Shown here one piece after another: positions 46,661 through 55,379 of a DNA stretch of 64,000 nucleotides. The translations under genes and the position numbers were made by a program. The stretch covers positions 62,001 through 126,000 of the forward strand of contig NZ_BMFT01000004.1 of assembly GCF_014639155.1 (NCBI RefSeq). Direction: 5' to 3'. Position 1 is the first letter of the stretch. Every line of letters begins with the position of its first letter. The notes beneath the pieces were generated by a model. It was not told where the DNA came from, ran no database searches, and saw nothing but the letters and a program-made list of their open reading frames with translations. The DNA comes from Paenibacillus segetis (lineage in GTDB: Bacteria > Bacillota > Bacilli > Paenibacillales > Paenibacillaceae).

Positions 46661-48907
46661 ATGAGAACGGAAACGATACAAAGCGATGTAACGGTCATCG
46701 GCGGTGGACTTTCTGGCGTATGTGCCGCCATTGCGGCGGCAAGACTCGGTAGTACAGTCGTGCTTGTGAACAATCGCCCGGTCCTTGGTGGCAACTCTAG
46801 CAGTGAGGTGAGGGTGTGGGTGTGTGGTGCGACCGCGCACGGCACCAACCGGTACGCAAGGGAGACCGGCATCATGGGTGAGCTGTTCGTCGAGAACCAG
46901 TACCGTAATCCGGACGGTAATCCGTACCTGTGGGATTTGGTCATCCTGGAAGCGGTTCGGGCGGAGCCGAACATCACGCTGCTCCTGAATACCGATGTGC
47001 ATGAAGTCGAGGCGGACGGTCCGGAAGAGAACCGAATGATCCGGTCGGTTACCGGCTGGATGATGGGCTCCGAGCGGCGTATCCGCATGGAAAGCCCGGT
47101 TTACCTAGATAGCACCGGCGATGGTCTCGTTGGCTTCATGGCGGGTGCCCGGCATCGGATCGGGCGGGAGGCCGCTCATGAATACGGAGAAGAGTGGGCG
47201 CCTGATGAAGCGGACGATATCACATTGGGCAGCACGCTGTTATTCTACACGAAGGATGCGGGGCATCCGGTCCGCTTCGTGCCCCCTTCCTTCGCCAAGG
47301 ATATCACCAAGACACCGATCCCGGTCAAGCGCGTCATTCGCAGCGGTGACTCGGGCTGCCATTATTGGTGGATCGAATGGGGCGGTGAATTGGATACGGT
47401 TCACGATAATGAAGTTATTCGGGACGAGCTGTCATCGGTCATTTATGGCATTTGGGATTACATCAAAAATTCCGGCCAGTTTGAGTCGGGCAATATGACC
47501 CTGGAATGGGTTGGCTCCATTCCAGGAAAAAGAGAATACCGCCGCTTCGTCGGTGATTATGTGCTGAACCAGAACGACATCATCGCACAGGAACCGTTCT
47601 CGGATCGCATCGCCTACGGCGGCTGGTCCATCGACCTGCATCCGCCACAAGGCATGTATGCCGAAGCCAGCGGCTCAAAGCATATGCATGCGGACGGGAA
47701 CTATCATATCCCGTATCGCTGCCTGTATTCGGCGAACGTTTCGAATCTGCTGTTCGCCGGCCGAAATATCAGCGCTTCGCACGTGGCGTTTGGCACGACG
47801 CGCGTCATGGCGACCTGCGCCATCATGGGGGAAGCAGCTGGAACCGCAGCTTCCCTTTGCACAGTAAAGGGCGTGACCCCGCGCGACATATACATCTCAC
47901 ATCTGCAAGAGTTGCAGCAGACGCTGCTGCGCCAGGACGCCTCCATCATCGGCCTACGGCATGAAGACGAGCAGGATCTGTCCCGGTCGGCGAAAGTAAC
48001 GGCGTCATCGGTTCGCCGCATTATTGCCGTCGATCAGCCGGATTCCGCCGTTCAACTAAGCCGGGATGTCGCGGTGCTCTTCCCGGTGGATCCGGCAATC
48101 GAAGGGCTGGAGCTGCTTGTAGACGCGGCTGAGGATACCCGGATTATGGTGGAGCTATGGGACACGGGACGACTGGAGAACTACGTACCTCACTCGAAGG
48201 TGGCCGAAGCCGAAACGATCGTTCCGAAGGGCAAAGCGCAGTGGGTATCCCTACCGCTCGCTTGGACGCCGGATTTGCCGCAGAATGCTTTTGTCATCAT
48301 TCGTGAAAATCCGAGCGTCAGCTTGTACCGGTCGGCCGAACCGCTTACTGGCGTCCTTGCTTTCGAGAAGGGTGCCATCCCTAACGCTTCGGTGGAGCTA
48401 GAAGACCATGACGAGAATCAGCTCGTCGTAGCCTGGAGCATGAAAGTGCTGATCCGCCAGCCGTTCTGCTTCAAGGTTAAGGGTACGACCGAAGCTTATG
48501 CACCGGAGAAAGCGGTCGGAGGATACAAGCGACCGTTCGGAGGTCCAAATATGTGGGCATCCAAGCCAATCGGACCGGAGCAAGAAGCTTGGCTGCAATT
48601 GACATGGGAGCAGGACATCGCCATGAAGGAAATCCTTCTGACGTGGAATGATGATGTGAATGAAGACCTGATTAACCTTCATCATCATCGTACATCATTC
48701 GAAATTATCCCCGAGCTGGTGAAGTCGTACCGGATCGAGGCCCGGGTACAAGGGCAATGGAGTACAGTGGCTTCCGCTGTGGATAATCGGCGCAGGAGCA
48801 ATCGCATCCAACTGAAGGACGCAATCTTGGCCGATGCGCTACGCGTTGTCATTGAAGAAACAAATGGCACTTCTTACGCGGAGCTAGTGGAAATCCGGGT
48901 GTATTAA
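46661..48907 (+). CDS. FAD-dependent oxidoreductase with C-terminal beta-sandwich
   Basis: 748 residues. A Rossmann FAD motif, VIGGGLSGVCAAIAAARLGS (Gly14-Gly19), opens the FAD_oxidored-type domain; RNISASHVAFGTTRVMATCAIMGEAAGTA marks its end. About 470-600 and 610-748 are beta-rich segments resembling galactose-binding modules. Reading is coupled to the permease (4-bp gap). This family recurs in polysaccharide-utilisation loci, but its substrate is not known; oxidation or dehydration of a sugar acid or polyol is only a guess. Confidence 0.85.
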   Translation: MRTETIQSDVTVIGGGLSGVCAAIAAARLGSTVVLVNNRPVLGGNSSSEVRVWVCGATAHGTNRYARETGIMGELFVENQYRNPDGNPYLWDLVILEAVRAEPNITLLLNTDVHEVEADGPEENRMIRSVTGWMMGSERRIRMESPVYLDSTGDGLVGFMAGARHRIGREAAHEYGEEWAPDEADDITLGSTLLFYTKDAGHPVRFVPPSFAKDITKTPIPVKRVIRSGDSGCHYWWIEWGGELDTVHDNEVIRDELSSVIYGIWDYIKNSGQFESGNMTLEWVGSIPGKREYRRFVGDYVLNQNDIIAQEPFSDRIAYGGWSIDLHPPQGMYAEASGSKHMHADGNYHIPYRCLYSANVSNLLFAGRNISASHVAFGTTRVMATCAIMGEAAGTAASLCTVKGVTPRDIYISHLQELQQTLLRQDASIIGLRHEDEQDLSRSAKVTASSVRRIIAVDQPDSAVQLSRDVAVLFPVDPAIEGLELLVDAAEDTRIMVELWDTGRLENYVPHSKVAEAETIVPKGKAQWVSLPLAWTPDLPQNAFVIIRENPSVSLYRSAEPLTGVLAFEKGAIPNASVELEDHDENQLVVAWSMKVLIRQPFCFKVKGTTEAYAPEKAVGGYKRPFGGPNMWASKPIGPEQEAWLQLTWEQDIAMKEILLTWNDDVNEDLINLHHHRTSFEIIPELVKSYRIEARVQGQWSTVASAVDNRRRSNRIQLKDAILADALRVVIEETNGTSYAELVEIRVY

Positions 48908-48945
48908 AAGTTGAGGCAATTTTCACTTCGTGAACATAGCTAGAC

Positions 48946-48988
48946 AAAAGAAGCAACCTCCGTCCAAACGGACAGAGGTTGCTTTTAT
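48946..48988. terminator. Bidirectional terminator
   Basis: AAGCAACCTC (48951-48960) pairs with GAGGTTGCTT (48975-48984), with inner stem GTCC/GGAC, between the convergent FAD oxidoreductase and GH94 genes. T runs on both strands. Confidence 0.9.
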
Positions 48989-49026
48989 ATTTTACAGAGA
49001 GCAAGACCGATTCAATGGAGGGGGCC

Positions 49027-51408
49027 TTATCCCATAATGACTCGCACGGTGTTTTCGGCTTCCATGTCGGCGGCCGGGATCAGATGGCCTTGAATTTCTT
49101 TGCCGTTCAAGATGATATGGGAAACCCCTTTTTGTACCCCGTTTTTGTTTTCCACCTGAATATTCAGCTTCTTGCCGCGGAATTCCCGTACCATGGAGAA
49201 GTCCTTCCAGTCGGAGGGAACGCAAGGGTTAATGCAAAGGCCATCAAACTGTGGTTGGACCCCCATGATGCCTTCCACTAAGGAGACCATCACCGTCGAG
49301 GCGGTGCCGGTGAGCCAGTGGACATGCGCCCGGCCTTGATATGGGCTGTCTTTGGATTCGACGAACTGCCCGTGCACATAAGGCTCAAGTTTGCGGATTT
49401 CCGCCTTATCGTTCATGCTGGCCGGGCTGCAATCGAGGAAATATTCAAACGCGCGATCCCCATTGCCAATCATGGTTTCCGCCAAAATGAGCCATCCCTG
49501 CGGCTGGCTGAAAATGCCGGCGTTCTCCTTGGTTGAAGCATTAAAAAGGACCATCCGTGCTACGGGCATCCCGTATTCCTTGAACGGCGGGTAGCATAAC
49601 ATGGTGCCGTATTCGGTCCGCAGATTGTTATACACTTTGTCCATGGAGAGCCTCGCCTGATCCGGGCGGGCTGCACCGCTTAATACGGCCCAGCTTTGTG
49701 GATTCAGCCAGATTCGTGCCTCATCGTTCTCCCAAGAGCCGACCGTATAGTTGTCTTCTGTAAACCCGCGGACGAATTGATCATTCTCCCAAGCATGCTT
49801 CTGAATGTTAGTATCTAACTCATCAAGCAAACCTTGTGCCCACTGAACATCGTCGGGTTTGTTCTTGTTCTGCGCGATTTCCATGAACACGTTGAAGCCC
49901 ATGTATAGCTGGAAAGCGACGAATAGCGATTCTCCCTTGGCTCCAAGACGTAAGCAATCGTTCCAGTCAGCGTAAAGCCCGACCGGCATGCCATGGACGC
50001 CCATGCGATCCAAGCTGAATTGAAGCGCTTGGCGCAGATGCTCGTAAACCGTGTCCTCGCCGTGATCGGAATAAGGAATCACTTCATCCGTAAAGCCCCA
50101 GTTGCCGCTTTCCTTCAAGTATTTGATCACGGTTGGGAACAGCCACAAAGCATCGTCGGCACGATAATGGGGATGGCCGGTTTCCTGTACATATTCCGGG
50201 TCGTCTGGTGTGCCCTCATGCCCAGGGTTATGGTCGAATTTCACGAGTGGAAGACCACCGCCGATGGAAACCTGAGCGGAGATCATCAGTCTTAGACGTT
50301 CCAGAGCCATTTCATGATCCAGATGAATGATGCCTTGAATATCCTGCACGGTATCTCTATAGCCAAGTCCGTTGCGTAGACCACAGTATTGGAAGGAAGC
50401 CGCACGAGACCAGATGAAAGTGATGAAGCATTGGTATGCGTTCCAAGTATTGATCATGTTATTCAGATTGTCGCTTGGCGTCTGAACCTGGAAACGATTA
50501 AGCTTGCTATGCCAGTAAGCTTTCAGTTCTTCGAGCTCCTTGTCCACAACGGACAAATCTTTATATTGGCCAAGAATTTCGGATGCGCCTTCCTCGTCAT
50601 ACTGTCCTAGTAGGAAGACAACTTCTTTCTCTTCTCCCGGCTGTAATTCTACGTTAATTTGCAGGGCACCGCAGGAGTTGGTGTTATAGTTGAGCGAATT
50701 GGCACATTGGCCATTTTCGACGGAGGATGGATTGCCGTAACTGCGGTAATCGCCGAGGAACGTATCCCGGTCGCCATCATAAGCGGTCACCTCCGCACCA
50801 GCAGCCCCAAAAAATCTCCAGCATTGATCCTCGGGAACATTTTCATTAATAGACTGAAGGATCATATTGTTCTTGTAATAGGTCCGTGAAATGAACAAAG
50901 TATATTGAAGGTTAACGTTATCCTGCTCATAGTTGTTATGGTTGGTGAATTCGACATATCCAAAGAGTACCAGCTTTCGGGCTTGGGAGCCATTATTGCG
51001 GACTTTCAGGCGCCACACCTCGTAGGTTTTGTTCAGGGGCACGTAATATAAGGATTCCGTCCGGATGTTGTCATAATCCGAAACAATGTTGGTGTATCCG
51101 GTTCCATGATGGCATACCGACTTGTACTGATCCAGATCCTTGCCTACCGGCTGCCAAGAGCCGGACCAATAATCGCCCTTCTCCAAGTCTCGCACATAAA
51201 TATAACGTCCTGGCTCATCCATGGAATTGAAATGGTAGCGGATATGCCGTCCGTTTGCGCCAGACTTTACAAAGCTATACCCTCCTGCATTGCCTGAGAT
51301 GATGGCGCCGTATTCCGGCGAGCCGAGGTAGTTTGCCCAAGGGGCAGGTGTGTTCGGCTTCGTAATGAGATACTCCTTGTTCTTTTCGTCAAAGTAGCCG
51401 TATTGCAT
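49027..51408 (-). CDS. GH94 glycoside phosphorylase (cellobiose/chitobiose phosphorylase-like)
   Basis: 793 residues. The enzyme splits a beta-linked disaccharide or oligosaccharide with phosphate, saving ATP. The N-terminal beta-sandwich starts QYGYFDEKNKEYLITKPNTP with NYLGSPEYGAIISGNAGGYSF; the alpha/alpha barrel has GYRDTVQD and the catalytic region YADWNDCLRLG (Asp481), and the late WLTGTAS and GLCINPCVPSDW are shared with cellobiose, chitobiose and laminaribiose phosphorylases. Start at ATG 51408 (AGGAGG 7 nt upstream); ATG 51414 overlaps the site. It has no signal peptide, so acts on imported sugar. Specificity cannot be read reliably. Confidence 0.93.
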   Translation of the reverse strand: MQYGYFDEKNKEYLITKPNTPAPWANYLGSPEYGAIISGNAGGYSFVKSGANGRHIRYHFNSMDEPGRYIYVRDLEKGDYWSGSWQPVGKDLDQYKSVCHHGTGYTNIVSDYDNIRTESLYYVPLNKTYEVWRLKVRNNGSQARKLVLFGYVEFTNHNNYEQDNVNLQYTLFISRTYYKNNMILQSINENVPEDQCWRFFGAAGAEVTAYDGDRDTFLGDYRSYGNPSSVENGQCANSLNYNTNSCGALQINVELQPGEEKEVVFLLGQYDEEGASEILGQYKDLSVVDKELEELKAYWHSKLNRFQVQTPSDNLNNMINTWNAYQCFITFIWSRAASFQYCGLRNGLGYRDTVQDIQGIIHLDHEMALERLRLMISAQVSIGGGLPLVKFDHNPGHEGTPDDPEYVQETGHPHYRADDALWLFPTVIKYLKESGNWGFTDEVIPYSDHGEDTVYEHLRQALQFSLDRMGVHGMPVGLYADWNDCLRLGAKGESLFVAFQLYMGFNVFMEIAQNKNKPDDVQWAQGLLDELDTNIQKHAWENDQFVRGFTEDNYTVGSWENDEARIWLNPQSWAVLSGAARPDQARLSMDKVYNNLRTEYGTMLCYPPFKEYGMPVARMVLFNASTKENAGIFSQPQGWLILAETMIGNGDRAFEYFLDCSPASMNDKAEIRKLEPYVHGQFVESKDSPYQGRAHVHWLTGTASTVMVSLVEGIMGVQPQFDGLCINPCVPSDWKDFSMVREFRGKKLNIQVENKNGVQKGVSHIILNGKEIQGHLIPAADMEAENTVRVIMG

Positions 51409-51624
51409 GACCATTCCTCCTAGAAAGTGGTGATAGCCAGGACCATAAACGCGCGTTCACAACATGGTGCAATATCCCAACCCAATCTAATCATAAGATA
51501 GTTTTAAACAACCTAAAACCCCATATTTGTGAAAAATAAACAAAAGGTTATGATATTAGTGAGGTACCTGAATCCCTGAATGCTCATTTCGATTCTTGTA
51601 TTAGACTGTTTGAAAGGTCTAACC

Positions 51625-51653
51625 TTGACGATTGTATAGTCAGAATATAAGAT
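51625..51653 (+). promoter_or_regulatory. Promoter of the VOC-family gene
   Basis: TTGACG (51625-51630), 17-bp spacer, TAAGAT (51648-51653), 46 bp before the start. Confidence 0.65.
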
Positions 51654-51698
51654 AAGGGTGAATTTTTGTAATTAAAATTTAAACTATATGAAGAGGTG

Positions 51699-52115
51699 AT
51701 GGGCTTTCAGCCGAGCATGACGTTTATCAACTTACCAGTCAAGGATTTAAAGCAAGCAATAGACTTCTTTACTCAGTTAGGATTTTCGTTTAATCCCCAG
51801 TTTACCGATGATAACGCCACATGTATGATCATCAATGACAATACATTTGCGATGCTTCTGGTTGAATCCTACTTCAAGAACTTTACCAATAAAGAAATTG
51901 TTGATGCTACAAAAAGTACCGAAGTCCTGGTTTCACTGCTAGCGGATAGCAAAGAACAGGTCAACGAAATCGTAAACAAAGCCCTCACCGCCGGAGGCTC
52001 TCCTTCAAGTGATCCGAAGGACCTCGGATTTATGTATCAATGGGGCTTTCAGGATCCGGACGGGCACATCTGGGAACTGAGCTATATGGACCCTTCTTAT
52101 GTTCAGCAAGGGTAA
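51699..52115 (+). CDS. VOC-family (glyoxalase/bleomycin-resistance-like) protein
   Basis: 138 residues forming two beta-alpha-beta-beta-beta units (TFINLPVKDLKQAIDFFTQLGFSF and the C-terminal FQDPDGHIWELSYMD). It resembles the YaeR/PhnB-like lactoylglutathione-lyase-related group common in Bacillota, with His and Glu at GHIWELSYM as possible metal ligands. The start is uncertain: GTG 51696, ATG 51699 and ATG 51717 are all in frame and the GAGGTG lies very close to the first two; 51699 fits the usual N-terminus. Substrate unknown. Confidence 0.85.
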   Translation: MGFQPSMTFINLPVKDLKQAIDFFTQLGFSFNPQFTDDNATCMIINDNTFAMLLVESYFKNFTNKEIVDATKSTEVLVSLLADSKEQVNEIVNKALTAGGSPSSDPKDLGFMYQWGFQDPDGHIWELSYMDPSYVQQG

Positions 52116-52136
52116 ATAGGAACGATAGACAAGCAG

Positions 52137-52172
52137 GCTACCTGTCGATTGACGACGGGTGGCTTTTTTTTG
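52137..52172 (+). terminator. Intrinsic terminator
   Basis: GCTACCTGTCG (52137-52147) and CGACGGGTGGC (52153-52163) pair with one G-T/A mismatch region, then eight T. Confidence 0.85.
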
Positions 52173-52274
52173 TTTTGATTTTTTTAAAAATGATTCAGGA
52201 TAAAGCGTCATACGTTGATGCATGAATTTCCCTTTTTCTACAAACACTGTGGGAAATAAAGGGGGAGATTTTTC

Positions 52275-52949
52275 ATGTGTCAACGATTCTCCATGGCGGC
52301 AGAGCTGCCGGAGGTGCAGGAGCATTTTCAAGTTGAACGAGTAATGTACTACTATAAGAACCGCTATAATGTGAGCCCTACGCAGCATACGCCAGTTATC
52401 TTGCAGCAAAATGGGGAGCGGATTCTGGATGAGTTCCGTTGGGGGTTTATTCCGTACTGGGGTAAAGATGCGGTCAACGCGGATCTCCGAAATGTACATC
52501 AAAACCCGACCTATCGCAAATTGGTGGATAAACAGCGATGCGTTATCCCGTGCAATGGGTTTTACTATTGGAAGCAAGAAGGCAAGAAGTCCTACGCGGT
52601 ACGCGTTGTCATGAAAAACCACGACATGTTTGGGGTCGCTGGCTTATACGAAATTTGGAAGGATACACGTGGGGAGCCGCTCCGCACTTTCACCCTGGTC
52701 ATGACGGATGCCAACCCGTTGATTGACGAATTCGAGAGTCGGATGCCGGCGATTTTATCGCCGGAAGATGTGGCCCGTTGGCTCGACGAGGGTACGAATG
52801 ATCTCCATTCTCTGAATCCGATTTTGCGGCCCCATACATCCGTAGAGATGCAAGTTTATGCGGTAACGCCGCTGATCGATAATAACATGTACGATACAGA
52901 GGATTGCATTCAGGAAATGGACCTGGAGCGGGCTTGGGTGAAGCGCTGA
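52275..52949 (+). CDS. SRAP-domain protein (YedK/HMCES family) with altered active-site positions
   Basis: 224 residues. SRAP proteins form a covalent DNA-protein crosslink with abasic sites through Cys2. Here Cys2 is kept (MCQRF instead of MCGRF) and Asn68 is kept (VNAD), but three normally conserved positions differ: the Arg after NA is Asp70, the Glu of the FYEW motif is Tyr98 (NGFYYWK), and the His of the HDRMP motif is Glu154 (FESRMPAIL). The fold otherwise looks complete (RWGFIPYWG, LVMTDANPLI). A specialised or non-enzymatic paralogue is likely. GGGGGAG precedes the ATG. Confidence 0.9.
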   Translation: MCQRFSMAAELPEVQEHFQVERVMYYYKNRYNVSPTQHTPVILQQNGERILDEFRWGFIPYWGKDAVNADLRNVHQNPTYRKLVDKQRCVIPCNGFYYWKQEGKKSYAVRVVMKNHDMFGVAGLYEIWKDTRGEPLRTFTLVMTDANPLIDEFESRMPAILSPEDVARWLDEGTNDLHSLNPILRPHTSVEMQVYAVTPLIDNNMYDTEDCIQEMDLERAWVKR

Positions 52950-52987
52950 TTAGTTGACTCTGGCATCGCCGCTTCAAGTTTGGTTAG

Positions 52988-53016
52988 GCACCTGGCATCT
53001 TAGGGTGCTTTTTTTG
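52988..53016 (+). terminator. Intrinsic terminator
   Basis: GCACC (52988-52992) pairs with GGGTGC (53003-53008) and is followed by eight or more T. Confidence 0.7.
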
Positions 53017-53039
53017 TGTTTATCCATGTCGGTTCGGGG

Positions 53040-53429
53040 TTAATCCTTCAATTTTGTAAAATTATTTCCACATTGCAAACATGCCACTTCATAAAGGGTT
53101 CCTAGCTGGACTTTTCCTACCTCGCTAACCGTTTCATGACCGCATATTGGACATGGAGCCACGTCATAATGGTAGTTGCGCGGTACGGGATTTACCCTGT
53201 TATAACCGTTGCATACGCATTTTCTATTTACTATGGTAAATAACGTCTTTAAATCTGTGATGTATTCGGTGTTCCATTGGTCGTAGGAATCAAATTCTTC
53301 TTTCGTGATTCGATAATACTCAGGTACATCCGCGATCCCTGTTAGAATTTCAAAAACGTACAACCCTTCCAGAATCCCCACGCTTTGATAAGGGCCTACC
53401 TTTATTCTCTTATAGTTTTTGTAATCCAT
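53040..53429 (-). CDS. Hypothetical protein with zinc-ribbon-like C-terminus
   Basis: 129 residues. The C-terminal half has paired cysteines: CVCNGYN, then CPICGHE and CLQCGNNF, spaced like a zinc ribbon. The N-terminal half (KVGPYQSVGILEGLYVFEI) has no recognised domain. AGGGG lies 9 nt before the ATG. It stands alone, convergent with the SRAP gene. No function can be assigned. Confidence 0.6.
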   Translation of the reverse strand: MDYKNYKRIKVGPYQSVGILEGLYVFEILTGIADVPEYYRITKEEFDSYDQWNTEYITDLKTLFTIVNRKCVCNGYNRVNPVPRNYHYDVAPCPICGHETVSEVGKVQLGTLYEVACLQCGNNFTKLKD

Positions 53430-53521
53430 AACAACAATCCCCTAAGTTAGAATGAATTCAGATGTTATGATTATATCAAATTTTTCAAGGGTACCGTGGG
53501 TTAAGCACGTAGATTGTGGAT

Positions 53522-53550
53522 TTGTTATTTCACTTTTGATAGGATATAAG
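53522..53550 (+). promoter_or_regulatory. Promoter of the two-component operon
   Basis: TTGTTA (53522-53527), 17-bp spacer, TATAAG (53545-53550), 56 bp before the response-regulator start. Confidence 0.6.
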
Positions 53551-53605
53551 AAAGTTTACCTATTTATGGTTGACTTTGGAATAGATCATAGGGGGAACTT
53601 AAATC

Positions 53606-54301
53606 ATGCCGAACCGCATTCTGCTAGTAGAGGATGATAGAGAAATTAGCCAATTAATTGAAAGTCATCTGAAACAGGAGAATTACATTGTATGTACTGC
53701 GTTTGACGGCGAAGAAGCGGGCGTCCTTCTTCAAAAGGAGAAATTTGATCTTATACTGCTTGATTTGATGCTTCCTAAGATGAATGGGATGGAGTTACTG
53801 AAGCGAATACGGGAAACTAGTGTGGTTCCTATCTTGATTATTTCTGCAAAAGACAGCGATATCGATAAGGTGATGGGTCTCGGCTTTGGTGCGGATGATT
53901 ATTTAAACAAACCTTTCTCTATGGTTGTATTAACAGCTAGAGTGCAGGCTGCTATTCGCAGAGTCACTCAATATATCCAAGCGGACAGCAATCCTGATCT
54001 TCAAACCATTCAGTTTAAAGATATTATTCTTGATTTGCATTTGTTCTCTGTACAAGTAAGGGGAGAGATCATACAGCTCACCTCCAAGGAATTTCAAATA
54101 TTGAAACTGTTTCTATCCCATCAGTCCAAGGTGTTCACCAAAGAGCAAATTTATCAATTGATTTGGGAAGATGCTTATTTAGGAAATGAAAACGCCATCA
54201 ATGTACATATTCGCAGACTTAGGGAAAAAATCGAAGAGGATCCGTCAAACCCTCAATATATTCGGACCGTTTGGGGTATCGGATATAAACTGGGAGTGTA
54301 G
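53606..54301 (+). CDS. OmpR/PhoB-family response regulator
   Basis: 231 residues: receiver domain with EDD pocket, phosphorylation Asp53 in ILLDLMLPKMNG and Lys in DYLNKPF, then a winged-helix DNA-binding domain (about 130-231; LTSKEFQILKLFLSH, NVHIRRLREKIEED, TVWGIGYKL). AGGGGG lies about 9 nt before the ATG. The kinase gene follows 3 bp after the stop. A direct repeat of TAAGGAA ahead of the downstream ABC genes is a candidate binding site for this protein. Confidence 0.95.
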   Translation: MPNRILLVEDDREISQLIESHLKQENYIVCTAFDGEEAGVLLQKEKFDLILLDLMLPKMNGMELLKRIRETSVVPILIISAKDSDIDKVMGLGFGADDYLNKPFSMVVLTARVQAAIRRVTQYIQADSNPDLQTIQFKDIILDLHLFSVQVRGEIIQLTSKEFQILKLFLSHQSKVFTKEQIYQLIWEDAYLGNENAINVHIRRLREKIEEDPSNPQYIRTVWGIGYKLGV

Positions 54302-54304
54302 GGT

Positions 54305-55240
54305 ATGATTGTTCTCCTGTGCATGATCATTGGCGTTATGGCTGTGACGATGGGGTGGCTCTATTATTCCAGAAGAAAATTACATCAGAATATAAATGAA
54401 ATTACGGACAAAATAGCAGAAATCATCCAATATGAAACGGATGAGAAAGTGCTTATCCCAACCGATCAGAACAAGATTCAACTGTTGCTCATTCAAGTAA
54501 ACCGTCTATTGTTTTACAAGCAGATGGTTATTGCGGATTATGCAAAGACCAAAGACAGCCAGAAGAAAATGATATCCAACATGTCTCACGATTTAAAGAC
54601 CCCCCTGACGGTCATTTTGGGATATGCGGAAAAACTGAATCAGGAAAAACCGATGACTAAAGAGGAACAAACGCGTGTCATTATGCGACTGAACGATAAA
54701 GTGAATAGTCTCGTCGCTTTGATTAATCAATTTTTTGACCTAGTAAAAATCGAGTCGGAAGACTATGAAATCCCTTTAAGCAAAATATCGCTCAATGAGA
54801 TTTGTCGGCAAATCGTACTTGAATTTTATGATCTGCTATCAACTAAGGGGCTTCGAGTAGAGCTTGAAATTCCGGAAAAGTCCTTCTATATTTTCGGTAA
54901 TGAGCATGCACTTCAGCGAATATTCAGTAATTTAATTTCAAACTCAATCCGGTATGGAAGCGATGGTGGCGTGTTTGGTTTAACCCTTCGTGAAGAAGGA
55001 GAATTCGTTGCGGTAGATGTTTGGGATCGCGGCAAAGGTATTGCCGAGGTGAACCAGGACCGCGTATTCGAAAGACTCTACACATTAGATGATGCTCGAA
55101 ATCCGCAATTTCAGGGAAGTGGCCTAGGCCTAAGCATTTCCAAACGCTTAATTGAAGGTATGAAGGGAACGATTCGCCTCAGCAGTTCACCGTTTGAGAA
55201 AACGACATTCACCTGCATGTTTAAACAAATGAAATATTAA
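54305..55240 (+). CDS. Sensor histidine kinase
   Basis: 311 residues. One N-terminal membrane helix (about 1-22), short linker, HisKA with phospho-acceptor His95 in NMSHDLKTPLTVILGY, and HATPase_c with SNSIRYGSDGG, DRGKGIA and GSGLGLSISK boxes. The extracellular part is almost absent, as in kinases that sense within the membrane or through a transporter partner. It precedes an ABC transporter, in the arrangement of peptide-antibiotic sensing modules. A terminator follows. Confidence 0.93.
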   Translation: MIVLLCMIIGVMAVTMGWLYYSRRKLHQNINEITDKIAEIIQYETDEKVLIPTDQNKIQLLLIQVNRLLFYKQMVIADYAKTKDSQKKMISNMSHDLKTPLTVILGYAEKLNQEKPMTKEEQTRVIMRLNDKVNSLVALINQFFDLVKIESEDYEIPLSKISLNEICRQIVLEFYDLLSTKGLRVELEIPEKSFYIFGNEHALQRIFSNLISNSIRYGSDGGVFGLTLREEGEFVAVDVWDRGKGIAEVNQDRVFERLYTLDDARNPQFQGSGLGLSISKRLIEGMKGTIRLSSSPFEKTTFTCMFKQMKY

Positions 55241-55248
55241 TACTTCGA

Positions 55249-55278
55249 AGAGATGTTCTGTTGAACATCTCTTTTTTC
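55249..55278 (+). terminator. Terminator between kinase and ABC genes
   Basis: AGAGATGTTC (55249-55258) pairs with GAACATCTCT (55263-55272), followed by TTTTT. It separates basal two-component expression from the ABC operon. Confidence 0.85.
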
Positions 55279-55279
55279 G

Positions 55280-55332
55280 TAAGGAACATGTAAGGAATGA
55301 GAAAGAGAAAAACACAATTTTTAAATTATGAT
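55280..55332 (+). promoter_or_regulatory. Candidate activator-dependent promoter of the ABC operon
   Basis: TAAGGAA occurs twice at an 11-bp period (55280-55286 and 55291-55297). The -10 TATGAT lies at 55327-55332, but the -35 position (about 55304-55309, AGAGAA) is poor. Direct repeats one helical turn apart upstream of a weak -35 are typical of OmpR-family activation, and the regulator gene is immediately upstream. Confidence 0.55.
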
Positions 55333-55379
55333 AAGAGTAACAAATGAAGCGATATAAAAAATTCAGGAGGCTCAGCAAA

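Noticed and set aside
46393..47088. 231-residue minus-strand frame across the permease and FAD genes
   Set aside because: It is antisense to two well-supported, coupled genes.
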